64,000 nt of DNA from Vitrella brassicaformis. Taxonomy: Eukaryota > Sar > Vitrellaceae. The stretch covers positions 1-64,000 of the forward strand of contig CDMY01000370.1 of the NCBI GenBank assembly GCA_001179505.1. The letters run 5' to 3'. Shown here one piece after another: positions 10,688 to 21,495 of the stretch. Position 1 is the stretch's first letter, and each line of letters starts with the position of its first letter. The notes below the pieces were generated by a model. The model worked only from the letters and a program-made list of their open reading frames with translations. It made no database searches and had not been told where the DNA came from. Made by a program: the position numbers and the translations under genes.

Positions 10688-11395
10688 ATGTCGGGCAATG
10701 GCAAGGGCGGCCGCGGCAAGACCGCCGAGAAGACCAAGAAGGTCAGTGGGGAAGGCGTGGATGGATGGATGGACATCATTTGTGTGATGTGTGATGTGTG
10801 ATGTGTGATGTGGTGTGGTGTGATGTGGTGTGGTGTCCTGTTTGTTGGTTCTGCAGGTGCGTCAGGAGGTGCGTGCGGGTCTGCAGTTCCCCGTCGGCCG
10901 CATCGCCAAGTACCTCAAGAAGGGCCGCTACGCCAAGCGGGTGGCCAAGGGCGCCCCCATCTACATGGCCGCCGTGCTCGAGTATCTGTGTGCTGAGGTG
11001 TTGGAGCTCGCCGGCAATGCTGCCCGTGACCACAAGAAGGTCAGTGAGGGACAGAGAGGAGGGAGGGTGGGAGGGATGTGGGAGGGTGGTGGGAGGGGGA
11101 TGGGGGATGGGTGTGTGTGTGTGTGTGTGTGTGTCAGAGTCGCATCACGCCCCGCCACCTGATGTTGGCCATCAAGAACGACGAGGAGCTCGCCAAGTAC
11201 ACGAAGGACGTGACCATCTCCATGGGCGGCGTCATGCCCAACATCCACTCAGTCCTGCTGCCCAAGAAGTACACACCACACACCACACAGGGAGGTGGGA
11301 TGGCGGCCATCTGTGTGTGTGTGTGTGTGTGTGTGTGTGCTATCAGGTCTAAGGCCAAGAAGAATAAGGAGGCGGCGCCCAGCCAGGAGTACTGA
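10688..11395 (+). CDS. Histone H2A.X-like, C-terminal SQEY
   Basis: Exons 10688-10741, 10857-11039, 11138-11268 and 11347-11395 encode 138 residues. The N-terminal tail is that of the other copy except one Asn for Lys ([10 protein letters not shown]). The fold reads [36 protein letters not shown] and [20 protein letters not shown]. The protein ends [12 protein letters not shown]: Ser-Gln-acidic-aromatic at the extreme C-terminus is the hallmark of H2A.X, whose serine is phosphorylated by ATM/ATR-type kinases at DNA breaks. As in the first copy, the final LPKK is split by an intron (donor GTACAC). The gene sits in a duplicated cassette with shared promoter and 3' element. Confidence 0.93.
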
Positions 11396-11537
11396 AGAAC
11401 CGACACAGACAGACAGACACAGACACACCGTAGAGACTGACAGACGACACCTACACGACACAACACGACACAACACACATACATGGACATGAGTAGGGTT
11501 TGGGGTAGATCTGTGTGTCGGCCGACCGGCTGACTTC

Positions 11538-11570
<33 letters not shown>

Positions 11571-12378
11571 TCTTTTTTGTCTTGGTGGCGGCGGTGCGGC
11601 CACACACAGACAGAGACAGATGGGGCGTAGCGGCGATTTGGCTGACAGCCATTTCCCCATCCACCGAGCCACACATCTCTGTACAGACACCCACGGCCCA
11701 CGATTGGTTACACAGACAGACAGACAGACAGACAGACAGAGGGACGCGCCTTCTCTGTGCAGTGCAGACACACACACATCCATCCATCCATTCACCACAC
11801 ACATGAATGGCGCAGCGAGGGACACTTTCCTCTACGCCGCCCTCTGCCTTTCCGTAGGTGGATGTGTCCTTTGTGTGGATGAGCGTGGCTCGCTGTGTGA
11901 TCAATTAGCGGCTGTGCGGTCTCTCTGCCCACGTGGATGGATGGATGGAACTCTGTGTGTGTGTGTGTGTATGTGTGTCAAGGACCCAGCTCTTCTCTCT
12001 TTCAAGCAACGCAGTGTAGTCGGACATCGATGTCCGTCGCGAGTTGTCAATTGCATCCATCCATCCAGCGCAGCACAACGACACACACAGGAATTCACTG
12101 CAGTGCAATGCGCCATCGGCAGACACCCTGAAAGTGTCTCAGACACCTCGAGTCTGAACCATCAGCAAGTCCTGAACCATCAGACTTGCTGATGGTTCAG
12201 ACTTGTTTCCACTGATGAGATATATGCTGACAGAGAGTGACATTGATTTACTAGGCCGATATTCTATGTCTTTCGCCGCCAGCCCACACACATACTCATG
12301 CTGCATCACACACACTCAGACACGCCTAAAGACCTATTTCCCAGGACACAATCCATCGATCCACGGGGGCATCAATTG
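11396..12378. other. Convergent intergenic region with H2A downstream element and a long hairpin
   Basis: Contains the conserved downstream element at 11617-11662, TG, CAGA and GGAT repeats, and a perfect 20-bp inverted repeat at 12152-12202. Both neighbouring genes end into this interval. I see no coding sequence. Confidence 0.6.
12151..12203. terminator. Perfect 20-bp inverted repeat (hairpin) between convergent genes
   Basis: GTCTGAACCATCAGCAAGTC (12152-12171) is exactly reverse-complemented at 12183-12202, with an 11-base spacer that itself repeats CTGAACCATCA. A further A-T pair extends the stem at 12151/12203. A small palindrome GTGTCT-C-AGACAC lies just before it (12134-12146). Either transcript would fold into a long hairpin. 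A transcription end signal or small-RNA precursor is possible; the type is a guess. Confidence 0.4.
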
Positions 12379-13782
12379 TCACTTGGCACAGAAGTCGGCA
12401 TATCTCCTCTCAACCCCATCATAATACAGCGTCCCCTGCAGCCGCTCATCCGTCCACTGCGCAAAGGACGGCGGCCCGATGTCATTCCACCCCTTTGGCC
12501 ACGTCTGGCCGGGGAAGTGCACCACTGCCGGCACAGACACATAGTGGGCGTCCGGCCACTCGACCACCACACGCCCGCCCCCAGATGCAGAGAGCAGCTC
12601 TTTCGCCCTCTTGCGGATGGCCGAGGGATCGGTGCTCGACATAAATGCCTCCGATAATGGGAGGGAAAAGGATGGATGGGAGGCGTTGTGTCGGTGGGGG
12701 TGGGGATGATAGTGGAGGTGTCTGTGGACGAGTGGCGTGTTGGCCGTCAGCGAGAGACGCGAGTCGTAATCCAGCCGCAGACCGAACCGCTCCCGTGTCT
12801 CGTCGTTGAGGAAGATGAAGTATGACATGGCCTGGTCCGAACCCAGAAAGGTCTCTTTCCCCGCCCCTGTGTCCAGCAGCTGCTGCTTGTACGCCATATA
12901 CTCGCGAAAAGCGCCAATGCGGCCCAGGTGGAGGCCCGCATTGATGAACCGGTTGCCGAAGGGGCTCTCAGCAAGGGATGAGAGCATGGAGGTCAGATTG
13001 CCGTCGTGACTGATGGCAACGGACCGTGTTTCTCGTGGATTGGGCGGCATCAGGCGGCATACATCTGTCTGTTGCTGCAGCTGCTTTGGCGCGCAGAGCG
13101 TCTCGGTGCTGACGATTAGCCCTGATGAGTTGACGGCGGTCGCATACAGTTCCTTGATCTGCGTCTCGTTGAACTGAAACCACACATCCCATGCACTGAT
13201 ACACGCACACACACACACACAGAGCACACATCGATGGTGCCATTCATGGGTCGCGCACTCACTCCGACTCACTCGGCCATGAGGATGAGGTCATCGTCAG
13301 GCAGCCCCTGCAGGTAGCTCTGTGGCAGGAGTATCTTGACATTCCCCGCCGTCCGGTTGATGCCTCTCGCTTCGCAGTCGATGTCGTCGCTCCCAATCAC
13401 CTCCAATGCGATGCTGTTGGCCGCTGCTGTGGCGAACGAGTTGCGGCACACGAAGGCCCAGTGAGTGTGGACGTCTGTGTCGCCGTCAAGCGTGGCCACC
13501 ATCACAACATGCAGGCGTGGCTCGTCGGGCGAGGTCCTCTTAAGAGGGCTGCGGAATCCGCCATGCCGATGCTTAACGACGGATGACAGCTGACATGGCA
13601 ACAAGGACAACATAGGACAACAAGTTGAACGACACTGCAAACTGAGTGTCTCACTGACCCACCTGTTGCTGCGGCGCTCTCTGCTCATGGCCCTCCCTGG
13701 AGGCAGCCCACACGCACACGTGTCGATGACTGAGACAGACCACCAGCACCACCTGCAGAGACGCTCGCAACCACGACAGCAT
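12379..13782 (-). CDS. PLOD-like (procollagen lysyl hydroxylase-type) glycosyltransferase, secreted
   Basis: Three exons, 13782-13663, 13589-13273 and 13195-12379, give 417 residues. Exon 1 encodes a signal peptide (MLSWLRASLQVVLVVCLSHR). The GT domain has the beta strand RLHVVMVATLDGD, NVKILLPQSYLQGLPDDDLI and then LMADAWDVWF, which is created across the exon 2/3 junction and matches the D-x-x-D metal/UDP-sugar site of the PLOD glucosyl/galactosyltransferase domain. Later come FINAGLHLGRIGAFREYM (the N-S/A-G acceptor loop) and LGSDQAMSYFIFL (the DQ motif). Such domains glycosylate hydroxylysine or related acceptors in the ER. No dioxygenase domain follows. A simpler start at 13688 lacks the signal peptide and breaks phase. 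Confidence 0.85.
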
Positions 13783-14007
13783 CATTCGTCAGGCGGGGCA
13801 ACAGAAAGTCGGCAGAGAGTGGTCATGGGGGCGAGTTGCTCTGGGGGTCAGGAGGGTATGCAATGGCGTTTGTTCGAATGACCTTTCGGACGACTGGCGG
13901 AGACTCCTCTGCAGGGTTCGGGGGTTACAGGGTAGGGTCTCAAACCCTGAACCGTGCAAATTGCTTTCGGGTATTGCGTGTGGGTGTTCGTGTGTGGCTG
14001 TCCAGCT

Positions 14008-14045
<38 letters not shown>

Positions 14046-14667
14046 TGATGGACAAATGACGAGTGAATACTCCACTGAGTGGGGCAATGAATAAATTGTG
14101 TGAATGGTTAAGAGACGCCGCATCGTGTGGTGTGGAGTGTACAGCAACGAGCTTCATCGGTCACCCATCAAAGCATTCTCGGTCTCTCTGTCACGCCATT
14201 CACACAGCCATCCGTTCAATCATCCCAGCAGACAGACAGACAGAGAGGGAGGCAGGCCAGCCATAGTTGCACCGTGGATCTTTGCTATCACATCCTGGCA
14301 CGCACCATCCATGGCAACCAGGCGACTACGAGACAGCACGATGCAATGACGGCTGGCTGGGCTGGGAGGATATCCGTGTGCTGGCGCTCGGCTCGGAAAA
14401 AGGCACACAAAGAAGCGGCGGTCGATTTAGCAGCACGCACGTACCTGCCTTGGCCACGAAAAATTGAATACCTTGACAGAACGAATTGTCTCAAAGGGCA
14501 AACACCCCACATATGAAATGCAGCAAACGCTTCGCAGACGTATCTGCCTGTCTCAGCTGGCTATCATTACAGCAAACAACAGTCGCTACCCAACAGTCTA
14601 CCCAACACAACACCTGCACACCATATGGCAACAGATAGCAGGCACGAGTCAATCAATCACAACGGAG
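13783..14667. other. Intergenic, no gene seen
   Basis: Upstream of the glycosyltransferase. Contains a (GT) run near 14014-14047, a TCAAACCCTG decamer at 13940-13949 shared with the palindrome at 743-761, and AT-richer sequence from 14460. No supported coding exon. Confidence 0.5.
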
Positions 14668-15581
14668 TCAATCAGTCAACGCACGTGTCCTTGGCTGGTT
14701 ATCGGTGGCGGCTGCAAGACCTATTGAATGAATGTGCTCTTGGACGGCCCCGGGGCAGGGCATGTATGTCGGGCGACTAGTCATATATGGGAACGGGCAG
14801 ACCGATAGGGAAAAGGAGAGCCCATCGAACGGGCCCTGAAACAAACCACACCACACCACGCCACACCACACACCACCACACATACAGGGAGAGACCATGT
14901 GCCCATCCAGCCCATCGGTGTAGCTTTCTTCCCATTAATTTCGTCTCACTTGGCGCCCGCTTGATGTAAAAGCGTATCGGATTGCGGCCGTTGTCGCCCA
15001 CATCCTTGAACGCCTCAGCCACAGTGTCGGCAACGCTGATGGATCGGTTCTGCAGAAGGACGTTTCCTGGGTTGATGTACCCGGCTGGGTAGTGACGCGA
15101 CGCCTTGACCTCTCTGCACAAGGCTCCCACCTTGGCGTCCGCCGGAACAGTCACCGGCGTATAAATGATCGTGCTGTTGTCGACTTCTTCGAGGGTCACC
15201 CACTTGGTGAGCTGCCCCTGTGCACCGCCGGACCTCGTCGAGGCGGCCCTCTGAATGCTGCGCAGCATGTCGGGGGGCTGACTCATGCCACGGTGCCACC
15301 GTGCCGCACACGGCATAGTGCGGACAGAGGGGCGAAGGAATGCGGCGCCAACGCCAATCTGCAGGTCGACAGACACGCACAGAACAAACACGAACAAAAA
15401 GGTGAGGGCTCCACAGACACATCCAATGCGTTCACGCCTTCTCCCTTCCTTGCCCTTCATCTCCACCCACCAGCGTGTTGCTGCGTCCTGTCGATGGCGA
15501 GTGCGCAGTCAACCAGGGCACCATAACGGCCAGAAAGGCCAGAGTGACGCAACAAGAGATCCGGCTTTCCATGGCGGCCAT
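14668..15581 (-). CDS. Small secreted or plastid-directed protein, unknown
   Basis: Three exons, 15581-15471, 15358-14950 and 14711-14668, encode 187 residues. Exon 1 is a signal peptide (ESRISCCVTLAFLAVMVPWL). Exon 2 begins IGVGAAFLRPSVRT, so a Phe-containing transit-like stretch may follow. The rest reads TKWVTLEEVDNSTIIYTPVT and ADTVAEAFKDVGDNGRNP, without a family I recognise. The last splice replaces a low-complexity read-through (VWWCVVWRGVVW) with a short basic tail, which I prefer because the read-through is typical intron repeat. Two N-glycosylation sequons (NST, NRS) fit an endomembrane route. Confidence 0.65.
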
Positions 15582-16814
15582 AGGTCGGGAGGGCGGGCGA
15601 AGAGGGTCAGGATGCATCTGGCAGCATCTGGCGGTCCCCCTGTCACTCAACGCTCCATGTAATCGGGTCAGAATCACACGAGTTGTTCAATGGACTCGGC
15701 AACGAGTGGCAAGGAACGTTTCACGGACTTCTTTTGGAGGCCGACATGCAGCTCTGCAGCGGCAAACTGCGTGCGACTTTGCAATGACCTTTGCGTACGG
15801 TTAGATACACTCGCGTAGACACACACACGCTGAGACACACACACAAATCTTCGAGAGAGCCCGGCTTGTAACTCTCAGTACAGATGGGCTGGAGACATCT
15901 ACAGCAGTGCAAGTATCAGTACCTGCCTGTCTGCCTGCCTCCCTGTCTGCCGGTCCGCGGTTGGATGATCGAATGCAGCCGGCTGCACGGCATTGATCGA
16001 GCACAGGCACAAAATCGTCAACGAGTCCAGACCGCCAGCTCAAACACAAATGACGCAAGCGCACCACACCACACCACACGTAGGTACATTATCCAGTCAG
16101 TCCCCATAGCCATTCGTGCCACAGCCAACCATTCAGCCCATGTCTGGTGTCTGTCTTGTCTTCCATCGATAACCGGGCCTGCCTGCCTGCCTGCCTGTCT
16201 GTTTGGCTATGGATGTCTTTCTGATCCAGACGCAGCAGCCACCAAAGAAAGAACCCCGCACGAACCATGAATGAGTCATCCGTACAGTACATGCAGCGGC
16301 GGTCACTGGCTTGTTGGGGTGTGTTTGTGATTGATGTGGAAAGGCAAAAGAGGCAACGATGCAATGCCCGACATGTGCGTCGCCTGACCCCCCGTCCCGT
16401 CCGTGCCACACGCACTCCAAAACACACAAACATACTCAGCCGGCGCGCCGCAAGGGAGATCACCCGCAGCATTTCATGATGCGACCTGCACACACGCAGA
16501 GACGACATGCATCCCTGCAGCAATTTTCGTCCGTGCGTGCGGTTCTCTCACGACAGCCACGAGTGCGAACGGCTGGGGGGAAGATCTGAGCATCGCCGAC
16601 AAACAGACAGAGGGACACCAAGCCATACATGCAAGAGATTAGATTGATGCGGTCTGTCTCCATACCACGGGCGGATACCAACGGTAGGTGATCGAAACCT
16701 TGCTCACCCTCTGACAGACACAGGCGTACACACCGATGGATGGATGGATGGATGGACAGACGGCTGATCCCCTTCCTCTCGACCAGCCACTCACTCAGTC
16801 ACTCACTCACTCAC
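15582..16814. other. Intergenic, no gene seen
   Basis: Between the start of the small secreted gene and the 3' end of the next minus-strand gene. It holds CTGCCTGC and GGAT/TCAC simple repeats. Short open frames exist on both strands but none shows splice-linked continuity. Confidence 0.5.
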
Positions 16815-19440
16815 TCACTCACTCACCACACTGAGTTTGCGACCAGGCGACCATCCCAGGGCCTTGACCACTTGCGACTGCGACTGCTCCTGCACAGCAC
16901 ACAACAAGCGACACCCACATCTCCCGCCTCCCTCACACATGCATGCATGCATATGCGGATGGGTGCAGTGCACACTGACCTCTGCGGTCGGTTGCTCATC
17001 CTCCTCCTGTATGACCCCCAGGGCCTGCAGCTCAACACCATTGACGCCACCGGCCACACGGTGATGTTGCATGTCGCTGGTGTCGTCGTTATTGGCGTTG
17101 TTGTCGTGGTTGTTCGCGACCTCTCCCTCTCCCTCGGTCACCCCCGTGGACAGCTGACGGATGTCCGGCCGGGGCTGTCGCACTTTTACCACGGTGCCCT
17201 TCTCATCCTCTGCACTCACACACACAGACACAGCAGGATACATTGAATGAACGCACTCATGTCGTGAGGACTGTGAGTACACACCTTTCCCTTTGATTTG
17301 GTACAAAGCCGGTCCCAGCTTTCGCTCCTTCTCGCGCCACGCCCGGATGGCAGCAGTCAGTGCTGCATCGACACGCAAACCGTCACAGTCAGGCCTCTCA
17401 CACACACACGAATGCAATGCGTACCTGCCTCCTTGTCTGCTGCGATGTGTGGCTCGGTCTCCAGCGCCTTTGTGAGCTCTGGAGACACATAGAACACCAC
17501 ACATGTGACAGGCATGTGACAGGCAGGTGGCGAGGCACATCAGCCCACACTCATCCATTCGCGCCTTTCTGGTGCTTTTCGATGGCCTGCTCTCGAAGGC
17601 AGTGCTCGAGGGCTGCATCAACACACATACACACACGCGCACACACACACACACACGTGAGGCACTACACGCCCATGCCTCTGACTGACACACCTTCTGT
17701 GGACGACTTGAACTGGGAGGTTCGCACATTGCCGCACTTCTTTCACCCCAGCGGGCCACAAAATAACTCCAATACACGGAGCCACCAGGCAAATGGCGTA
17801 CTGAGATCCACACAGCAACGGATGCATGTAGCTGCTGTGCTGTGTGCGTGTGTGTCAGGGCTGTCTTCCTCTGTCTCCCTCTGTGTGTGCCCGAGTCTGT
17901 GTGCATGTGTGTGTGTGTGTGCGTGTGTGTGTGAGAGGGGGGGAGGGGGACGTACCTCTGTGGGCGCGGGATGATCTTGGCGACCTCCCAACGAACCACA
18001 TCTCCCGCTGCCCCAGACTAAACGAGGCACACAGGCAATGAGAAACCACACATGCATTTGTGTGTGTGTGTGGGTGGGTGGGTGCAGGTGGTGACCTTGA
18101 ATGTAGAGTTTAGCCCGCCGATGTCGAAGTTGAACTCGGCGTTGACGATCTTGAGCAATTTCTCGTCATTGATGCCCTTTGCCGCCGTGCCCCGCGTGTC
18201 GACAGACACATCCCAGAGGCCACCATCGCTGTAGGGAGGCCGGAGAGGCGGATATGTCACCTGAAGGGACCAGACACACATACACAGATGAGCAAAGCAA
18301 TTTCTCTCCAGGTGTGTGGCGTGACCTTGATGAGGCACTCTCGACAAAGTCCGCTGTCAACCAGGGAGAGTGCCACCCACCGAGCTGCAAGTCCAGCGAC
18401 CCGGGCAACCTAACCGATCAACGACGCACAAGGACAAGGTCAGCAGATGGTCAGAAGGACGGCAGGCAGGCTGTCGCTCGGACTTACGTGAAGACCGCCG
18501 TGGATGTGCATCCGACCGTACTGGGCGTCCCACTCGCCGAACAACTCCACTGTTATGCGACCTGGTCGCGTAAAAAGACCATTTTGCCCTCCATTCATTC
18601 CTCCTGGTTCTTTGTCTGACGCCCCACTCACGTCCGGCAATTGCGACGAGCATCTGTGCCCCCCTGCACAAGATTGTAGTGGATGTGCAGGTCCTGTTGT
18701 TGATGATGGGCTTGATGACGAAGTCCTCGACGTCCTTGTACAGCGTCTCAGAGAGAGAGTCCGGGATGACTCGTCGCGCGACGGCGAGGATATGGTGGAC
18801 GTGGCGGCCGTGGTCGTCCTCCATGGCGACGAATGTCTTCGCGACTCCCGGGTACAGGTACGGCAATTGGCCTGAAAGACATCCCAGCGCAGAGGGGATG
18901 TCATGTAGTGCTATGTGCGAGTGTACCTCACGTCTCATTACCGGTTTTGACTTTCTCGAGCACGTTTCGCAGCGTGTGGACGATGTCTTTGGTGCCCGGC
19001 ATGTGTTGGGGGGGGTCGTTGCCCGCGAAGCCGACAATGACTGCACACACACACACACACACACACGCAAGACATCCACGCAACCGTCATCCCTCCCTGC
19101 ACCGGCCCCTCTCATGTCCGACCTAGTTCATCCGCAGCCTTGACCAGGGTCGGTGGAAGGCCAGCAATGGCGTTCACGTCCACATCACTGTTGGTGAGGA
19201 TCTCCCAGAAGGCCACCAGGTTGCTGGACCGCCCTGCAGACGACACAGAAGGAGAGAATGGGTGTCGGTGGATCATGCACCCGGCAGCCTTTGTTGTCCG
19301 TCGTGCTTACCCGGCTGGTGGACCTTGACGCTCAGCACCTTGGTGTCCTTGTCCTTCTTGATGCACTCGTCGATGACTCTCTCCACCACGCACAGCCCGG
19401 GGAGGCCGGTGGACCGGATCAGGCTGGTGATGTCCATGGC
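16815..19440 (-). CDS. Large multi-exon unknown protein
   Basis: Starts at 19440 (MDITSLIRSTGLPG). Phase-consistent exons run 19440-19311, about 19233-19123 and further blocks to 18015, giving VIVGFAGNDPPQHMPGTK, GVAKTFVAMEDDHGRHVHHI, DFVIKPIINNRTC, RITVELFGEWDAQYGRMHIH and NAEFNFDIGGLNSTFK. Toward the C-terminus come charged helical exons: EHCLREQAIEKHQK, ELTKALETEPHIAADKEA, RAWREKERKLGPALYQ and a Gln/Glu/Asn-rich tail ending at 16815. About 14 exons. The junctions around 18000-17700 and 17580 remain ambiguous; one may use a GC donor. I do not recognise the family. No signal peptide or membrane segment is evident. Confidence 0.6.
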
Positions 19441-19576
19441 CTGATGATGGATGAAAGAGAGATGCCAAGGACGACGGGATGGATGAGGGGGGTGAGCACT
19501 AGAGAGGGAAGATGCGGGCGCTCCGTGGGGATGCGTCCACGAGAGATGCCGAGCAACGAAGGGGCCGAAGGTGATG

Positions 19577-19614
19577 ACTCTCACAGTCGAAAGACACTCT
19601 CACAGTCGAAAGAC
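19577..19614 (+). repeat. Tandem 19-bp direct repeat at the LINE 5' edge
   Basis: ACTCTCACAGTCGAAAGAC occurs twice head to tail (19577-19595 and 19596-19614). It sits where the LINE-derived coding sequence begins, so it may mark the 5' junction of the insertion. No matching copy was seen past 21141. Confidence 0.55.
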
Positions 19615-21141
19615 GGATTTGGAGAAAGCGGAAGATCTGCTCAAGAGCTCGCAGATGAGGCTAGGGTACCTTGTGAAACCGCTGTGCAGCAGAAGGTCGC
19701 CGAGTTCGTTGCTGACGTCCAGGCGCTCAGCGAAGCCGCGTCGCGCGTCCCCCAGGAGGCCCTGTACGCGGCGGCCAAGTCCCTGCAGGCCAAGTGGATC
19801 TACCTGCGTCGGGTCATGCACACCACCTGTGAGGACTTCGAGGTCCTCCGCGACACCATCACCGACACGTTCCTGCCCGCACTCGTCGGCACCCCACAGC
19901 CCCTCTCTGACGACATGAAGCGGCTGCTCCTTCGCCCTGTGCGCCACGGCGGCATCGGCCTTGTCGACCCGTCCTTCCGTGCTCCCCTTCCGGCCCCACT
20001 TGACGGGCAGACCGACCTCTGTCAGCTCACGCGCAAGGCCTCCCGGGCGGGCACCACCATCCTCGCCCACGCCATCGCCACCTCCGCCCCCCATTACCCC
20101 TCCGCAGCGCATCGCAGCCAGATGCACAGGGCCAGGAGAGTCTTCCGAGAGTCCCTCGATGAGACCTTCGCCCACGACTCGACAGCCATCATCGGCCGCC
20201 TCCCTCCCGGCCAGGCCAGGGCCGCAGAGCGTGCTCGCTGCAACGACACGGGGCAGTTCATGACTGTCCGCCCGTCCCAGCTGGACGACACCGACCTCAG
20301 TGCACTCGAGTTCCGTGACGCCATGTGCCACCGGTACGGCCTGCCCCACCAGGACATGTCAGACAAGTGCGACGGCGAGCGCCCGAATGGGGCGAGGTGC
20401 GGTGCCGACTTCACCGTCCAACACGCGCTTGGCTGCTCCCTGGGCGGGCTGGTGTACGCCAAACACGACCGGCTCAAGCACGAGGTCGGCGGCCTGTGTC
20501 AGCTGGGCGGACTCAAGGTGGCGTACGAGCACACGGTGTGGAAGGAGACCGCCCACGCCGCCGCCGCCCGCGACCCCCGTGCCGTTCCCTTGGGTGTGAC
20601 CCCCTGCGACGGTGCCGGCCACCCCCATCCCCCTCCCCCCCTCCCCTCGCCAACTCCCCCTCCCCCGCCCGACCCACCTGACCCTCCTGACCCGCCCGAC
20701 CCACACACTGCGCCCGACGAGCCTGATGGTGTCCCCAACGACCCCACCGTCCGCACGGACCTGTTCGTGTCGAGGTTTTGGCCAAGCGGCCGCGAGCTGT
20801 CGATCGATTTCTGCGTGACCGACGCTGACACTCGCTGCAACCAGGGCAAGACCACCGGCACGATCACCCGCGAGAGAGAGAAGCTCAAGAAGGACCACCA
20901 TATTGACGTGTGTCGGCTCAACCGCATGGACTTCACGGCATTCATCGTGACGTGTGACGGCGTCTATGGGAGGGAGGCCGATTGCTTCATTCGCCGCTTG
21001 GCCGAGCTCATCAACAAGAGGGGCGGATGGGACAGATATGGTGTTGGCCGGGTCGAGCAATGGATTCGGGCGCCGCTGTCAGTGTGCCTGGCTTGTTCGG
21101 TGTCTGCGTGTCTGCGGCGGCCCAGGAGGAAGGGCCGGTAG
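19615..21141 (+). mobile_element. 5'-truncated LINE (non-LTR retrotransposon) ORF, C-terminal part
   Basis: One intron-free open frame ends at a TAG at 21139-21141 and encodes about 500 residues that belong to the part after the reverse transcriptase of LINE ORF2-type proteins. Signs are the post-RT helical segment with FLPALVGTPQPLSDD and LLLRPVRHGGIGLVDP, and the C-terminal zinc knuckle-like block CDGERPNGARCGADFTVQHA followed by LGCSLGGLVYAKHDRLKHEV. A Pro/Asp-rich spacer (20630-20740) and a final domain (FWPSGRELSIDFCVTDADT) follow. The palm motifs of the RT are absent, as expected from 5' truncation during target-primed insertion. No poly-A tail was seen. The unbroken frame suggests a fairly recent insertion. 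Confidence 0.8.
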
Positions 21142-21495
21142 CATTGGTTGTATCAGCGGGGGCGTTGGGGTGATGGGGCTGGGATGTTCGTGCCTGGGGA
21201 GCCTCTCATTTTCTGAGGGTGCCCCCATGTGAGTAGGCGTGTGGGGATAGTATGTGTTGATTGGCCTGGTTGCCTGTCAGTCTGGTTGGTAGTCTGTCTG
21301 TCTATCTGTCTGTCAGTCCGCATGTCTGTCCACTGCATTCGCGTGTGCTGCTCATGAGCATTGTTTGTCCATTTGGGTGTCTGTAGCTCGTTATCATTGC
21401 ATTGCGATCGACTGTTCATGTTTGTCCGTGCCGTGGACCAACACGTGTGTGGCCCTCGGCGCATCGTTACACATCAAGCAATCAATCACATTCAG
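21142..21495. other. Spacer between LINE and AAA gene
   Basis: Contains CTGT/GTCT repeats and likely the LINE 3' end. The first visible AAA exon begins after the CAG at 21493-21495. No in-frame ATG is present in this spacer for that exon, so the AAA first exon was not found. Confidence 0.45.

Noticed and set aside
11134-11904. 256-residue minus-strand open frame opposite H2A.X
   Set aside because: Antisense shadow of H2A exons and TG repeats; Cys-Val-Ser repeats show it is not a protein.
20359-21060. 233-residue frame antisense to the LINE
   Set aside because: GC-rich shadow; the plus-strand frame has the LINE zinc-knuckle and post-RT motifs.
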